Source: Palaemon carinicauda
Lineage: Eukaryota > Arthropoda > Malacostraca > Decapoda > Palaemonidae
Length of the DNA: 64,000 nucleotides
Direction of reading: 5' to 3'
Assembly: GCF_036898095.1 (NCBI RefSeq)
Contig: NC_090743.1
Coordinates: 20,329,479-20,393,478, forward strand
In this document: in pieces, positions 8,990 to 19,725 of the stretch
Layout: every line of letters starts with the position of its first letter
How positions within the stretch are numbered: the stretch's first letter is position 1
The notes under the pieces: generated by a model
Databases searched by the model: none
Told to the model about the DNA's origin: nothing
What the model saw: only the letters and a program-made list of their open reading frames with translations
Program-made: the position numbers and the translations under genes

Positions 8990-9620
8990 AACAGGTCAAG
9001 CCCTTGACCCAAAAGGGTGGGCTACCACCTCTAGGGGAGATGCACCTGATGAAGATTCTGTCTGTGATAGTACTTTTGAAGTGTGGAAGCCATCTTGACC
9101 TCTTTGGAGGTGTGTGCTCTGGCTGTAACAGCTCGAGCACTTGACTCGGATGGCTGGGCCACTACCACTAAGGGAGATGCTACCACTGGTTCCCTGTGGT
9201 AGTAAAGGGTAGTGGATTATCACTTTTTCGTGGCACCTTAATAGCTTGAGTAGAATTAAGTTGTCGATTAAGTAAATTTGTTGCATGGCATACACTATGT
9301 TCAGTATTTGCTTTCAAGATAGCAGCTTCTTTCTTGTATTCTCTACAACTTTTATCGTTTGATTTGTGATGTTCTTTTCAGTTTGCACAGGTTGTATTTC
9401 TGTTGCATCCGCCATGATCTAATGGAGAACAGTTAACATAAACTATTATTGCAGTACCAGGGTGGATGACCATATTTGAAACAATTGAAGCATAGTGAAG
9501 GGTGGTCTCGGTCCCTATATACCGTGATATTCGAGGGAATACTGTACACCAAATCAAGTGACAAACGGTTAAGAGGCAGAAAGAGGTGGAGGCGACTGTC
9601 CACTAACGTCCAAGACAAGG
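8990..9620 (-). pseudogene. LINE ORF1 (gag-like) remnant with zinc knuckles
   Basis: On the minus strand 9433-9618 encodes CFNCFKYGHPPWYC, a perfect C-x2-C-x4-H-x4-C knuckle. Further along, at about 9200-9420, the frame gives a second, partly stopped Cys-rich knuckle (CANC-stop-EHHKSNDKSC) and then REYKKEAAIL, the usual ending of ORF1 in I/Jockey-like LINEs. At least one in-frame stop and a frameshift are present. It lies tail-to-tail with the RNase H fragment upstream, so it is a separate insertion. Confidence 0.65.
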
Positions 9621-10549
9621 TACTTCATTAGTAGTAGTAGTTAGCAAACGTGTAGTTGCGCAGACCTCAGTAGAGAGGGGGAATTCCCCACGCACCTTTC
9701 CTTAGCGACAGGTAGGCTTTCTCTTATGAAAATTAATAGCCTAGTATGGTAGAATTATTTGTATAAGCATGCAAAGAACACAAACATTGGTCAGTTTCCC
9801 AGAGTAGATTAGTAAGTAGTCTTGCAAACTCATTTGGTGAAGCGAGCATTAGTGAGTGCTGGTAACACGTCAAGGTTCCCAGATGCAATTGGTAAGTAAG
9901 GTCTTGCAAACTCACTCGGTGAAGCGATCGCTGGTGAACGTTGTCGACATTAGTCAGGTTCCCATAACGAGGCTAGTGCTGTAGACAGTCAAGAGGTGAG
10001 TGTTGTTCAACATTGGCAGGAGTTGTACTTGTGAGAAGTACGGACTACTTAAGTAATGTGTACTTGAGGCAACAGCATGTTTGACTTCTCTGCCTTATGC
10101 CATCCTACCAGAGGTAGGAGACATATTAGGCTGAGCTGAACTTGAAGAACAGCAGGTTCTTCCTCGTGAGGCAGAACCTCGATGTGCAGGTCTCGAAACA
10201 CCTTGTCTTATAAAACTCCATGAGCTTTGTTGTGCCCAACAGACACGAAGCAGGAGTAATTTAAGTAGGCAATAGCCCCGCAGGTTGTCGCTTACAAGAC
10301 TTGTAGGTGGGAGAGGCAGCCACCGCAAGTGGTTGGGAGGCATCACTATCTGTGGCAAAGACCCAGAAAGGAAAAGTATTGAGACTCCTTGGGCCCTGGG
10401 GAAGCAATGGGCGGCAACCCCAAGCGTTAGCAGGACCACTCTGGAGAGGGGCGTCGTACTTGTCCTCAAATGGAATTTGAACGAAAAGAAACTACGTCAA
10501 GTCAAAGGCAGTTTATAAGGGTTATTGGGAGAGAGACCGAACGTCTATT
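9621..10549. other. Unidentified, possibly decayed DIRS gag
   Basis: There is no intact gene. Loosely repeated phrases (CTTGCAAACTCA, GTGAAGCGA, GGTTCCCA) at 9820-9960 recall the repeat-rich middle of the gags in this window. Together with the terminal-repeat remnant immediately downstream, this suggests an old minus-strand DIRS. Confidence 0.35.
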
Positions 10550-10775
10550 CACTCCTGAGCCAAAATAATTAGTGAAGACCTTTCACCGGTGTGTATGTGA
10601 GCAGGGTGGTTGGTCTACGGCGGGCCCCCAAAAAACTTGCGGTGGGTAGTTAAACCTCGCTTAAAATTATTTTGGCTAGTTTTTAGCATTCGCCGAAATA
10701 ATATCTACTGTAAAGAGCAAAATGGTTTGTAATTGTGTCAGAACAAGTTGGAGGATTTAAACTTTCCTTGTGTGT
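10550..10775. repeat. Diverged D-family DIRS 5' terminal repeat
   Basis: The order of landmarks matches 48425-48615: TTTCACCGGTGTGT, a G-rich centre, GGTAGTTAAACCTCGCT, GCCGAAATAAT, then GTAAAGAGCAAAATGGTTTG and CAGAACAA. It is clearly older than the other copies. Confidence 0.6.
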
Positions 10776-12641
10776 CCTTGCATTTCCATCTATGATGCTA
10801 ATGCTGAGTTAAGGATACTGAAACAGAATGAGCAGAGCCATATTTACTCGCGCAATAAGTGTGTCTATCCTCATAAGGATGAGGTGGGATCTAGCAGGGG
10901 ACTCTGAGGAGAAATTTTTTTTTTTTCAGAAGTCCCCCTGGAATGTCTATTTCAAGAAGTAGAATATGTGGGGAAGCGTGTCTACAATTCCCTTCCGATA
11001 ATACAGCACTGAGGGGGGGGCTTCCACCCGAGGAAAAGGGGGGTCAAGTGTTCCGTCGTCCTTTTTCTTTCCATCTCAGACAAGAAGAAATACCTGAAAC
11101 AGAAACTGCTGCTCTCTATGCAGTATTTGGCACGTTGGCTACTCTCAGTACTATACAGTAGTTTTAGGAATAACAGGTAAGGTAGTAATAATATCTGTGC
11201 AGACTTAGGTCAAATAGGTTTATTATTATTAATTTGTCTAAAAGATGGGCTGGGCTTTGAACAAGTACTGAACTTGAAGCCATCTGATGATCAACCAAAG
11301 TTGAAAGGTGTGTGTGCATTCGAAAGGCACATCTGCACATCCACATGCTTCGGTCACAGCACGATCAGTTCTTGAGACCTGAGGTCGAGATAAGATGGCG
11401 GTATATTCAGGTTGCGCGCTAGTCTGTTCGCAAGCAAGGATGGCCGCGCACTCTATGATGTCAGTGCATTCTGGTACGTCCATACTTGCGTGCGTAGGTA
11501 CACTGATACGCGTGGTCAAAACACATGGAGTCAATACGTTAGTTGATACTGTGATAGCTTTTACCTTCAGAAACAAGTATTGGGAAGGGGATGACACATT
11601 TTTACTTTGACAAATTGGCCATACTTCCAAAGTATCTGCTGTAGACACCACTGAGGATGTCCTAAGAACCTCTGAAAAAGATAATGGCGTAATCTTGTGC
11701 GAACGCAAAAAATCTTTCTTGGGAAGAAAAGTAATCCCTCAGTAAGTTAGGATAGGGTTCCTTGGTTTAGGTTAGGTGGTGTTCTTGTGTTTATTTCCCT
11801 TTTAAAATCAAACCATGTTAAGGCTCGAGAAGTCTGTGTTCAAAAGAAAATGGAACTCGAGAGGGAATTGTGTTCACACGAAAACGGTGCTTGATGAGGC
11901 AGTTAGTCTGCAGGTGTTGTTCCTCCTACTTAGTTTTGTATGAAAGAAGTTAGTTTTCTTGTTATTTTGTGGATTTTTGCCATTATCAGTTTCATTATAA
12001 AGCAATGCAATATTAGCTAGCACATTGGAACTTGCATAATTGAATAAATTTTTACAAATACACTAGCCTATTTTGAACCCCATATACTACTGGAGAAAAA
12101 CACTAATAAGGAAGTTACAGATTTTAATAACAAATACCCAAGTTGCTGCTTTTATCATCTTAGCACATACTACAGGAGCCTTGTTCCTCCCAGTTGTTCT
12201 GAAAAAAAAACTGGTAATTGGTGCTTTTTGTCTTTTACTTGTTTTTGACTAGTGCTTCTTCGAACCGAATAAAGGACCCAATGATTTATAATCTAAACCT
12301 CTTGGTTATTTGCCATCAATATTGGAAAACACAATAAAATTGTAGCTCTTATTTTATTCATCATGTTCATAATGAAAGGTCAGGGAAGAAATGTGGGTTT
12401 TGACATATTTAGTCTAATAATTAGAAATGGAAGCCCAGTGCACGTTCAAACAGAGGCTGGAGCTCAAAACTACAACTCAATCCTTTGTTAAGAGTGTTTT
12501 TACCCCTTTTTGAGCTGGTATTACTGACTGAAGTTACTAAACTCAAGATTAGATTAGATAAATGTAATAACCCCAAAATACTAGAACACATGGAACACGT
12601 AGAAAAACATGTTCTGCTTGCTAGAACATAGAAACAATGAT
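10776..12641. other. No gene identified
   Basis: About 1.9 kb with no supportable coding region. Short frames at 10943-11161 and 11238-11708 have no recognisable domain and biased composition. The sequence becomes AT-rich after 11720. Confidence 0.45.
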
Positions 12642-12985
12642 AGAAATGATATTTTCATTATAAAATAAATTTTTGAACATACTTACCCGGTAGTTTTATA
12701 TATATAGCTTACGTCCCTGACATCACGGCAGAAAATTCAAAACTCGCGCCAATCGCCGATTGGATAGCCAGATGTACCACCTGCGCGCCCTCCAGTGAGG
12801 TACCTGGAACCATCCCATGATTCCTCAGATCTTCCATGCCTCTAGTCTCTAAATGGCAGGAGGGTGGGAATTTAATTATACTGTATATAACTACCGGGTA
12901 AGTATGTTAAAAAATTTATTTTATAATGAAAATATCATTTTTAAACATGAGACTTACCCGGTAGTTATATATATAGCTGATTAAC
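12642..12985. repeat. DIRS-B 3' terminal repeat and ICR
   Basis: ATACTTACCCGGTAGTT at about 12680 is mirrored by AACTACCGGGTAAGTATGTT at 12889 and again by ACTTACCCGGTAGTTATATA near 12953. The 12886-12985 part is an ICR-like fusion of two ends. The same layout occurs in DIRS-C with CCGCTGG in place of CCGGTAG. Confidence 0.75.
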
Positions 12986-13323
12986 ACCTTTGGTGGAGGG
13001 TTAGAGACAGTCAATATAGTTGGAATTCTGGTTAAGAGTTAATAAAAAACAAGCTTAAGGGTTCGTACCTGATAAGGAAGCTGACTTCAATGATTCTCTG
13101 CCTCATTATGTCCGCTTTCCTTATGAGCGATCCTCCCAGGGGGCTGAAGATCTCTAGGAGCTGTCAAACCGGTAGAGCCTCCTTTAATACCCAGTTCCGA
13201 GCACTCTCAAGGAACAAAATTGACCACCTGACCAAATCAATGATTGCGGAAGACTGTCGCAATCTCCACAAAACAACCATAAAAACAAATTAAAAGTTCC
13301 AAGAGAAGAAAAAAGTATTAGGA

Positions 13324-14619
13324 TTATAGGAATGTAGTGGTGGATCCTTCCCCCACTACTCCACTCGCTGCTACGAATGGTCCCAGAGTGTAGCAGTCCT
13401 CATAAAGAGTCTGGACACTTTTCAAATAGTGAGAGGCGAACAAAGATTTGCTCCTCCAAAAGGTTGTGTCCATAATGCTCTGCAACGATCTATTCTGTTT
13501 GAAGGCCACTGAAGTTGCTACAGCTCTAACTTCGTACGTCTTGACCTTTAAAAGTCTAAGGTCTGTCTCACTGCAATGTGCATGAGCCTCTCTTATTATA
13601 AGTCTGATGAAGAATGAAAGGGCATTCTTTGACATCTGCAAGGAGGGCTTCTTGACCGAGCACCACAAAGCTTCCGACTTGCCTCGCAACTCTTTCGTTC
13701 TGTACAGGTAGTACTTCAGGACTCTTACTGGGCATAGGACTCTCTCCAACTCTTCGCCAACCACATCCGAAAGATTCGGAATCTCAAAAGCCTTAGGCCA
13801 AGGTTGAGAAGGGCGTTCATTCTTGGCGAGAAAGCCTAATTGCAATGAACAGATAGCTTTATCTCGAAAACCAACGTTTTTACAAAACGCATGGATTTCA
13901 CTAACTCTCTTGGCTGTTGCTAGACTAACCAAAAAAAGGGTCTTCATCGTGAGGTCCTTTAGGGAAGTTGAGTGCAAGGGCTCAAACCTGTCACTCATAA
14001 GGAACTTCAGGACTATATTCAGATTCCAAGCTGGTGAATCCTGGCGACGTTGCTTTGATGTATCAAAAGATTTAAGAAGTTCCTGTAGGTCTTTATTATT
14101 TGAATGGTCCAAGTTTCTGTGCCTGAATACAGTTGTCAACATACTCATGTATCCCTTGATGGTGGATGATGAAAAATTGCGCTTTCTTCGCAGGTATAAC
14201 AGGAAGTCAACAATCTGAGTTACAGAGGTACTGGATGAGGAAACAGAGTTGACTCTGCACCATTCTCTAAAAACCTCCCACTTGGATTGATAAACCCGGA
14301 TAGTCGCAGTCCTTCTTGCTCTTGCAATACCTCTAGCTGCCTCCTTCGAAAAACCTCTAGCTCGTGAGTTTTTCGATAGTCTGAAGGCAGTTAGCTGAAG
14401 ATTTTGGAGACTTTGATAGTACCTTTCCAAGTGAGGTTGTTTGAGTAAATCTACTCTTAATGGAAGGCTTCTTGGAGTGTCCACCATCCATTCCAGTACC
14501 TCTGTAAACCATTCTCTTGAGGGCCAAAAGGGGGCTACTAGAGTCATTCTGGTCCCTTCGCTTGACAAACTTTTGTAACACCTTGTAAAGGATCTTGAAC
14601 GGTGAAAAAACGTACACAT
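13324..14619 (-). CDS. DIRS-B tyrosine recombinase, active-site His replaced
   Basis: 431 residues from an ATG; the first ~85 residues overlap the pol end region. The recombinase domain runs from about residue 95 to 400. Visible catalytic positions are Arg238 (TAKRVSE), Arg365, Trp388 (TFWRSKS) and the nucleophile Tyr398 (SHYLKS). The His of the H-x-x-R box is Tyr362 (TYEVR), where DIRS-C has THEVR and DIRS-A HDIR. A single C-to-T change explains it. The frame is otherwise open, so it may have decayed only recently, but activity is doubtful. Confidence 0.87.
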   Translation of the reverse strand: MCTFFHRSRSFTRCYKSLSSEGTRMTLVAPFWPSREWFTEVLEWMVDTPRSLPLRVDLLKQPHLERYYQSLQNLQLTAFRLSKNSRARGFSKEAARGIARARRTATIRVYQSKWEVFREWCRVNSVSSSSTSVTQIVDFLLYLRRKRNFSSSTIKGYMSMLTTVFRHRNLDHSNNKDLQELLKSFDTSKQRRQDSPAWNLNIVLKFLMSDRFEPLHSTSLKDLTMKTLFLVSLATAKRVSEIHAFCKNVGFRDKAICSLQLGFLAKNERPSQPWPKAFEIPNLSDVVGEELERVLCPVRVLKYYLYRTKELRGKSEALWCSVKKPSLQMSKNALSFFIRLIIREAHAHCSETDLRLLKVKTYEVRAVATSVAFKQNRSLQSIMDTTFWRSKSLFASHYLKSVQTLYEDCYTLGPFVAASGVVGEGSTTTFL

Positions 14620-14764
14620 CCAGATTGGACCAATCTAGCAGGAAAGCGTCTGTGTGGACTGCTTCGAGATCTGGCACTGGGGAGCAATAAGTCTCTAGCC
14701 TCTTTGTCTTCGAGGTCGCGAAAAGGTCTATGCACGGGCAACCCCAAAGTTGCCACAGATTCTT
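14357..14764 (-). pseudogene. DIRS-B pol C-terminal methylase-like segment
   Basis: Following the RNase H frame, and shifted from it by a stop at 14765, the minus strand encodes DLFATSKTKRLETYCSPVPD, then DAFLLDWSN and SPFKIL. This is the region that in DIRS-A pol lies at residues 565-616. The stop and frame change separate it from RNase H, so pol of this copy is interrupted. Confidence 0.65.
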
Positions 14765-16063
14765 TCAGACTTCTTGATGGAGTGTCCACTCTGTGGATAG
14801 AACTTGACCTCTCCTGCTGAGGCTGTCTGCCATCACGTTCTTCTCCCCTTGGATGAACCTTGTAATCAGAACTACATTCCTTTCCTTTGCCCAGAGGAGG
14901 AGATTCCTCGCAGTCTCGTAAAGGGATATCGTGTGGGTTCCGCCTTGCTTGGCAATGTAAGCCAATGCTGTGATGTTGTCGGCATTGACCTGCCCCACTT
15001 TGTTCAAAACTGACCCTTCGAAGCTTCTTAGGGCCAACAGGACTGCTAACAATTCCTTTTGGTTGATGTGGAAGTTCTGAACCTCTGTCCACAACCCCGA
15101 AACTACCAACTTGCCCAGTGTTGCTCCCCACCCCGAGTCCGAGGTGTCGGAACACAACACAAGGTCTGGGTTCTTCTGTTCTAAGGGGTAACCTTCTTGA
15201 AACTTGTCCGGATTGTTCCAACACTGTAGGAAACTTCTTATGGATTCCGAAACTGGAATGCACATCGTCTCTAGATCCTTCTCCCTATTCCAATGATGAT
15301 TGAGGTGGAATTGGAGAGGACGAAGATTCAGCCTTCCTAGAGAGACAAACTGTTCCAACAAGGAGAGGGTTCCCAACAGGCTCATCCACTTCCTCGCAGA
15401 ACACTTCTGCTCCTTTAGAAAAGATTGCAGTTTCAAGATGGCTTGCTCCGTCCTTAAGGGAGACGAAAAAGCCCGAAAAACTCGACTCTGAATCACCATC
15501 CCCAAATAGAGTATCTTTTGTGATTGTGTCAGAAGAGACTTGTCCTTGTTGACAAGAAGACCCAATTCTTCTGTTAGTTTCAAAGTTATCTGAAGATGCT
15601 TCAGGCAGTGATCATAAGAGTTAGCTCTGAGAAGCCAATCGTCTAGATACAGGGAGGCTCTGATGCCTCTTGAGTGGAGAATCCTTGCTACATTGAGCAT
15701 AAGTTTCGTAAATATTTGAGGGGCGGTGCTGAGGCCGAAACACAGGGCTCGAAACTGAAACACTTCCCCCTTGAAGACGAACCTCAGATGATGCTTGAAG
15801 CTCGGATGAATGGGGATGTGAAAGTAAGCGTCCTGGAGGTCTAGTGAGACCATCCAGTCGCCCTTTCTTACTGCTGCAAGAACTGACTTTGAAGTCTCCA
15901 TAGAGAACTTCGTCTTTTGGACAAATGTGTTGAGTATACTTACGTCCAGGACTGGACGCCATCCCCCTGAGTTCTTGGGAACCAGGAACAGGCGGTTGTA
16001 AAAACTTGGTGACTGCAAGTCCTGCACCCTCTCTATGGCCCCCTTCTCCAACAAGAGAGACAC
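14765..16063 (-). CDS. DIRS-B reverse transcriptase and RNase H
   Basis: 432 residues. Reverse transcriptase motifs: Asp75 in motif A (SLDLQDAYFHI), RALCFGL near 105-111, and YLDD at 139-142 (LYLDDWL). RNase H: Asp306 (CSDTSDSGWG), Glu337, Asp362 (NADN) and Asp413 (MADSLSRR). The frame begins at a non-ATG codon, so coding must come from upstream gag or by frameshift. It stops before the methylase-like segment. Core catalytic residues are all present. It aligns with DIRS-C pol (22600-23960) throughout. Confidence 0.88.
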   Translation of the reverse strand: MSLLLEKGAIERVQDLQSPSFYNRLFLVPKNSGGWRPVLDVSILNTFVQKTKFSMETSKSVLAAVRKGDWMVSLDLQDAYFHIPIHPSFKHHLRFVFKGEVFQFRALCFGLSTAPQIFTKLMLNVARILHSRGIRASLYLDDWLLRANSYDHCLKHLQITLKLTEELGLLVNKDKSLLTQSQKILYLGMVIQSRVFRAFSSPLRTEQAILKLQSFLKEQKCSARKWMSLLGTLSLLEQFVSLGRLNLRPLQFHLNHHWNREKDLETMCIPVSESIRSFLQCWNNPDKFQEGYPLEQKNPDLVLCSDTSDSGWGATLGKLVVSGLWTEVQNFHINQKELLAVLLALRSFEGSVLNKVGQVNADNITALAYIAKQGGTHTISLYETARNLLLWAKERNVVLITRFIQGEKNVMADSLSRRGQVLSTEWTLHQEV

Positions 16064-16259
16064 TTGGAGTTGTAAAGCTTGCCTCTTTGACTCCTCTCTG
16101 TATCTGTGAGAGATCTACTGGGGCTAAAATCAAAGGAGGTTTCCCTATACAGTATAAGGGATTTTGTAACCCTCCTTCAGAAGTTGTACTGACCAAAGGG
16201 TTGCCCCCCTCATCTACCACGCTTGCCAGAAGTTGTGTAGTCAGACTCTGCTTCGCCCT

Positions 16260-17281
16260 GTTCTGAATCCTCTCCTCTTTGCTCTCCTTCCATCGGGCCT
16301 AGAGCTACCCCTGCTGGAAGTCTTCCCTGGAAAGGGCTGAGAAAACTTAGGGAAAGGCGTTTCATCCTTTGGTTTGCGGCTAGAGATGGAGGATGGTAGG
16401 ACCTTTCTTGCCGTCTGAGACCAGATCTTGGGTGGCCTTCTGAGTCAATGAGAAAGAAATCTCTCTAATCAGTTCTTGTGGAAAAAGAGAGGACGAAAGA
16501 GGAGCATATAACAATTCCGATTTCTGAAAGGGAGTAACCCCAAGAGACAGAAACAAACACATCTTAGCTCTTTTCTTAAGTATTCCTGCTGCGAAAAGCG
16601 CTGCCAACTCATTCGATCCATCTCGTAATGCTTTATCCATAGGAGACATGATATGGATTAAACTAGAAGAGTCACCTTCTTGCCCAAGGCTCCCAGAGTC
16701 CAATCGAGGAAATTGAAAACCTCGAAGGCTCTAAAGACGCCTTTGAGAAGATGGTCTAACTCCGAAGTAGACCAGAGAATCTTGGCCTTCCTCATGGCCG
16801 ATCGACGGGGAGCGTCTACTAGACTTGAGAAATCTCCCTGGGCAGAGGAAGGAACTCCCAAGCCGAGAACTTCTCCCGTCTCTTACCAGATACTAGATCT
16901 AGATGCTAGTCTAGTCGGAGGAAACGCGAAGGCTGCTTTCCCTTGGTCCTTTTTGGACTCCATCCAGTCTCCTATCATCCTAAGAGCTCGTTTTGATTAT
17001 CGTGGCAGAACCATTCTGGTAAAAAGAGACTTCTTCGACGTCTTCCCAAGCGTGAATTCTGAGGGTGGCGAACGTGGAGCAACGGGCACAAAACAATCTG
17101 GAAACTCATCGTTAAAAACTTTCATGAGTTTCTTCAAATCCACTGAAGGACGAAACGACAGAGTCTTCTCCTTCTGATAACTCCTCAAACAATTCAACAG
17201 GGGAAAGGTGATCGTCAATATTTTCCTCTGACAAAGCCCCAACGGGAGTAACGACGACGTGTTTCTCAGGATATACTTCAT
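16260..17281 (-). pseudogene. DIRS-B gag C-terminal region, broken
   Basis: Three overlapping minus-strand frames (16380-16703, 16658-16861, 16997-17281) together match DIRS-C gag at 21565-22433. Shared strings include GVPSSAQGDFSSLVD, DGSNELAALF and FPQELI. At least two frameshifts separate them. This is the capsid-like part of gag just upstream of pol. Confidence 0.75.
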
Positions 17282-17583
17282 TTAGGTCCTGACTTCTGGC
17301 GTCAAGAGACCACAGATCATCATGTCTGTCGCCTAGTTGATCTAACGCTTGACGCTCGGTGAAATGCTCGCGATCAAAGCGATCGGAACTAATGTGTTCT
17401 TGAGCTCGACGCCTGATTTGACTAAGTTCATCATGAAGTCTGAAACTTGCATCCTCAAAGTCATGTTTCCTTTCTTGACTTTCGCATAAGGAAGTTCGAC
17501 ACTCGGTGTCACGTTCTGCATAACGCTCGACATCGTGTCCTGTTTGATGCTCGACGCCACATACCGCTTGACGCTCGACATCC

Positions 17584-17745
17584 TGCCTGGCTGCTCACCG
17601 CTCGACGTCCTGCTTGGCTGCTCGCCGCTCGACGTCCTGCCTGGCTGCTCGCCGCTCGACGTCCTGCCTGGCTGCTCGCCGCTCGACGTCCTGCCTGGCT
17701 GCTCGCCGCTCGACGTCCTGCCTGGCTGCTCGCCGCTCGACATCG
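17584..17745. repeat. 27-bp tandem repeat, six copies, in DIRS-B gag
   Basis: The unit is TGCCTGGCTGCTCGCCGCTC plus GACGTCC. In the minus-strand gag frame it encodes a nine-residue unit of the form DVERRAARQ, keeping frame because 27 is divisible by three. Confidence 0.92.
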
Positions 17746-18446
17746 CGTCCTGGGGGACGCTCGACATCACGTCTCGCTGGACATTTAACGTCCTGTATGG
17801 CAGGACGCTCGACGTCACGTCTGGCTGGACGCTCAACGTCACGTCTGGCTGGACGCTCGACGTCACGTCTGGCTGGACGCTCGACGTCACACTTTGCTGG
17901 ACGGTCTAGAACACGTCCTGTAGGACGTTCAACGCTATGTATAGTAGGACGCTCGACGCCTCGCTCTGTAGGACGCTCGACATCGCGTCTAGCTGAACCC
18001 TCGAGTTCACGTCTTGCTGGACGTTCGAAATCATGTCCTGCAGGACGTTCAACGTTGCTTTTATTAGGACGCTCGGCGCCTCGCTCTGTAGGACGCTCGA
18101 CGTCACGTATGGCTGAACGTTCGACGTCACGTATGGCTGAACGTTCGACGTCACGTATGGCTGGACGTTCGACGTCACGTTTCGCTGGACATTCAAGATC
18201 ACGTCCTGTAGGACTTTTAACGTCATCTTTAGGAGGACACTTGGCGCTTCGTGCTGTTGGCCGCTCGACGTCACGTCTGATCACTTGACACTCAATGTCA
18301 CAACTGGCTACTTGACGCCTGGCGTCCCGTTTGGTTGCCTGACATTCGGGGTCAAGATTATGTCCACTTTCCGTATTAGGAACAGTTTCACGACATTTAA
18401 CGGGGGAGGTGTCCAAACGTTCGTCTTCAAAAGTCTCTCGACTCAC
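17595..18446 (-). CDS. DIRS-B gag middle domain, Arg/Glu tandem repeats
   Basis: A 283-residue minus-strand frame made almost wholly of eight- and nine-residue units (DVERPARR, DVERPTERG, DVERRAARQ). The DNA below it is a degenerate 24-bp array (17790-18290) that passes into the exact 27-bp array at 17584-17745. The charged, periodic sequence may form a long helix or a nucleic-acid-binding arm. DIRS-C has a similar but more diverged Arg/Asp/Gln-rich stretch at 20950-21300. It is part of gag by position. Whether this copy is translated is unknown. Confidence 0.6.
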   Translation of the reverse strand: MSRETFEDERLDTSPVKCRETVPNTESGHNLDPECQATKRDARRQVASCDIECQVIRRDVERPTARSAKCPPKDDVKSPTGRDLECPAKRDVERPAIRDVERSAIRDVERSAIRDVERPTERGAERPNKSNVERPAGHDFERPARRELEGSARRDVERPTERGVERPTIHSVERPTGRVLDRPAKCDVERPARRDVERPARRDVERPARRDVERPAIQDVKCPARRDVERPPGRDVERRAARQDVERRAARQDVERRAARQDVERRAARQDVERRAAKQDVER

Positions 18447-18595
18447 CGCCTCGCGCCACTTGGCGTCCAGAAAGGAGCTTCCTGACGTTCAGGATCTAGG
18501 CACGCTACTCTTTTATTGTCTGTAGCTTGGTAGCTTTGCATAAATGAAGAGAGTCTCTGCTGCATCTCTTATACTGTAGCATATTAAGATTCGGG

Positions 18596-19334
18596 TCAAC
18601 TCAGTGATACAGGGGACGTCACGTCTATCACAGGTTCGCTCTCCACGCTGCTCAAAGAATGCTCAGAGCGTCCAGAGGGCGAAAACCAATCTGATGGCGG
18701 AGGAGCATGAACCGAGGTCATACGCGGTTCAGACAACTGCCCAACAACTGGACAATTCTTTACGGAATCCGACGTCCTTGCAGGACGTTTGGCAGGCAAG
18801 CTCTCTTCGGTGGAAGGAAAATGCTCCGGACTGCTCCAATGGCTACAACCAGGAGCGCATGGTAGGATGCTGGTTGACTTTATCCATTTTCCTCTTAAGA
18901 GGTCTGGAAGCTTGACGCCAGCCTCTTTTATGTACTGCATCATCCCAGGATGATGAAACCACCTTAACCTCACCTTTCCAATGGTGAGGGCGAACGTCCT
19001 GCAAAACGTCAACAGGTGCGCTCGAGGGGACGTCTGCTCGGGAGCTAAAGCCTCTCGTTTCCTTTCGTCGTTCGACATTCCTTCTCCCAGGGGTTGGGGA
19101 GCTTGGACGAGGTCTAAGACTGGGAGAATGACAAGCCCGAGCAGGCGCACCCTCCACTGCACTAAATAAATTCACTGCACTTCTAGCACTGTCACCTTTT
19201 AACTGCTTCACATCGGATATTAATTGCGTTGTGTCCGCAGCAAGGGATTCAACCATCGCGCCCAAAGCTTGAATAGCCACTAACATATCTTTAAGCGTAA
19301 GCTCATTAGCAGTAACTGAAGTGGGATCAGAAAA
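18596..19334 (-). pseudogene. DIRS-B gag N-terminal part, truncated
   Basis: Two overlapping frames (18596-19162, 18843-19334) match DIRS-C gag at 20030-20700: LKDMLVAIQALG, SLRPRPSS, then STEE…AKRPARTS and HAPPPSDW. The frame change lies around 18900-19100. The N-terminal finger is missing because the element ends at 19334, where D1 begins. Confidence 0.7.
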
Positions 19335-19363
19335 TGACAAATTCGTAGATAATTTGTATTTTT

Positions 19364-19530
19364 AAACATAAAACTTACCCGCTGGTTATATAAGAGCTGA
19401 AGTCCCCTGACGCTGTGGCAGAAATTCAAAATCTCGCACTATCGTAGATATGGCAGGTGTACAACAGCGCCCTAGCGGTACCACAGGTGGAACTACACCC
19501 AGCCACTTCAGGTCTTCTTCTGCCGCCATA
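19364..19530. repeat. DIRS-C 5' inverted terminal repeat
   Basis: ATATGGCAGGTGTACAACAG and CCACAGGTGGAACTACACCC here are the reverse complement of 25920-25970. About 165 bp pair, with a handful of mismatches, so it is older than DIRS-A. Confidence 0.85.
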
Positions 19531-19725
19531 GCTGGCTGTCATATTGAAGTTTCACTGTCTTACTCTGTTGGGAAGTTGTTTGGTGATGTACAACGTTTTC
19601 TTTGAGTTTGAACTATCGTTAATAATTTTCTCTTTCATTTAATCTTGAAATCCTTTTGATTGTGGTTATATTTATTAATATTTCCTTTGTTTTTTGGTTG
19701 TCGGTCTTTCTCTTAACCATTCAAA

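Larger units (their letters stand above)
12642..19334 (-). mobile_element. DIRS-B, 5'-truncated DIRS element
   Basis: Reading on the minus strand, 3' ITR and ICR lie at 12642-12985, then recombinase, pol and gag up to 19334. There the gag stops abruptly at the terminal sequence of DIRS-D1. The 5' ITR and gag N terminus are not found elsewhere in the window. It is a close relative of DIRS-C: gag, pol and recombinase align along their lengths. Confidence 0.85.

Noticed and set aside
17447..18288. Plus-strand frames with periodic Cys/Leu/Pro repeats
   Set aside because: Antisense of the DIRS-B gag tandem repeat; the minus-strand reading fits gag order and homology to DIRS-C.
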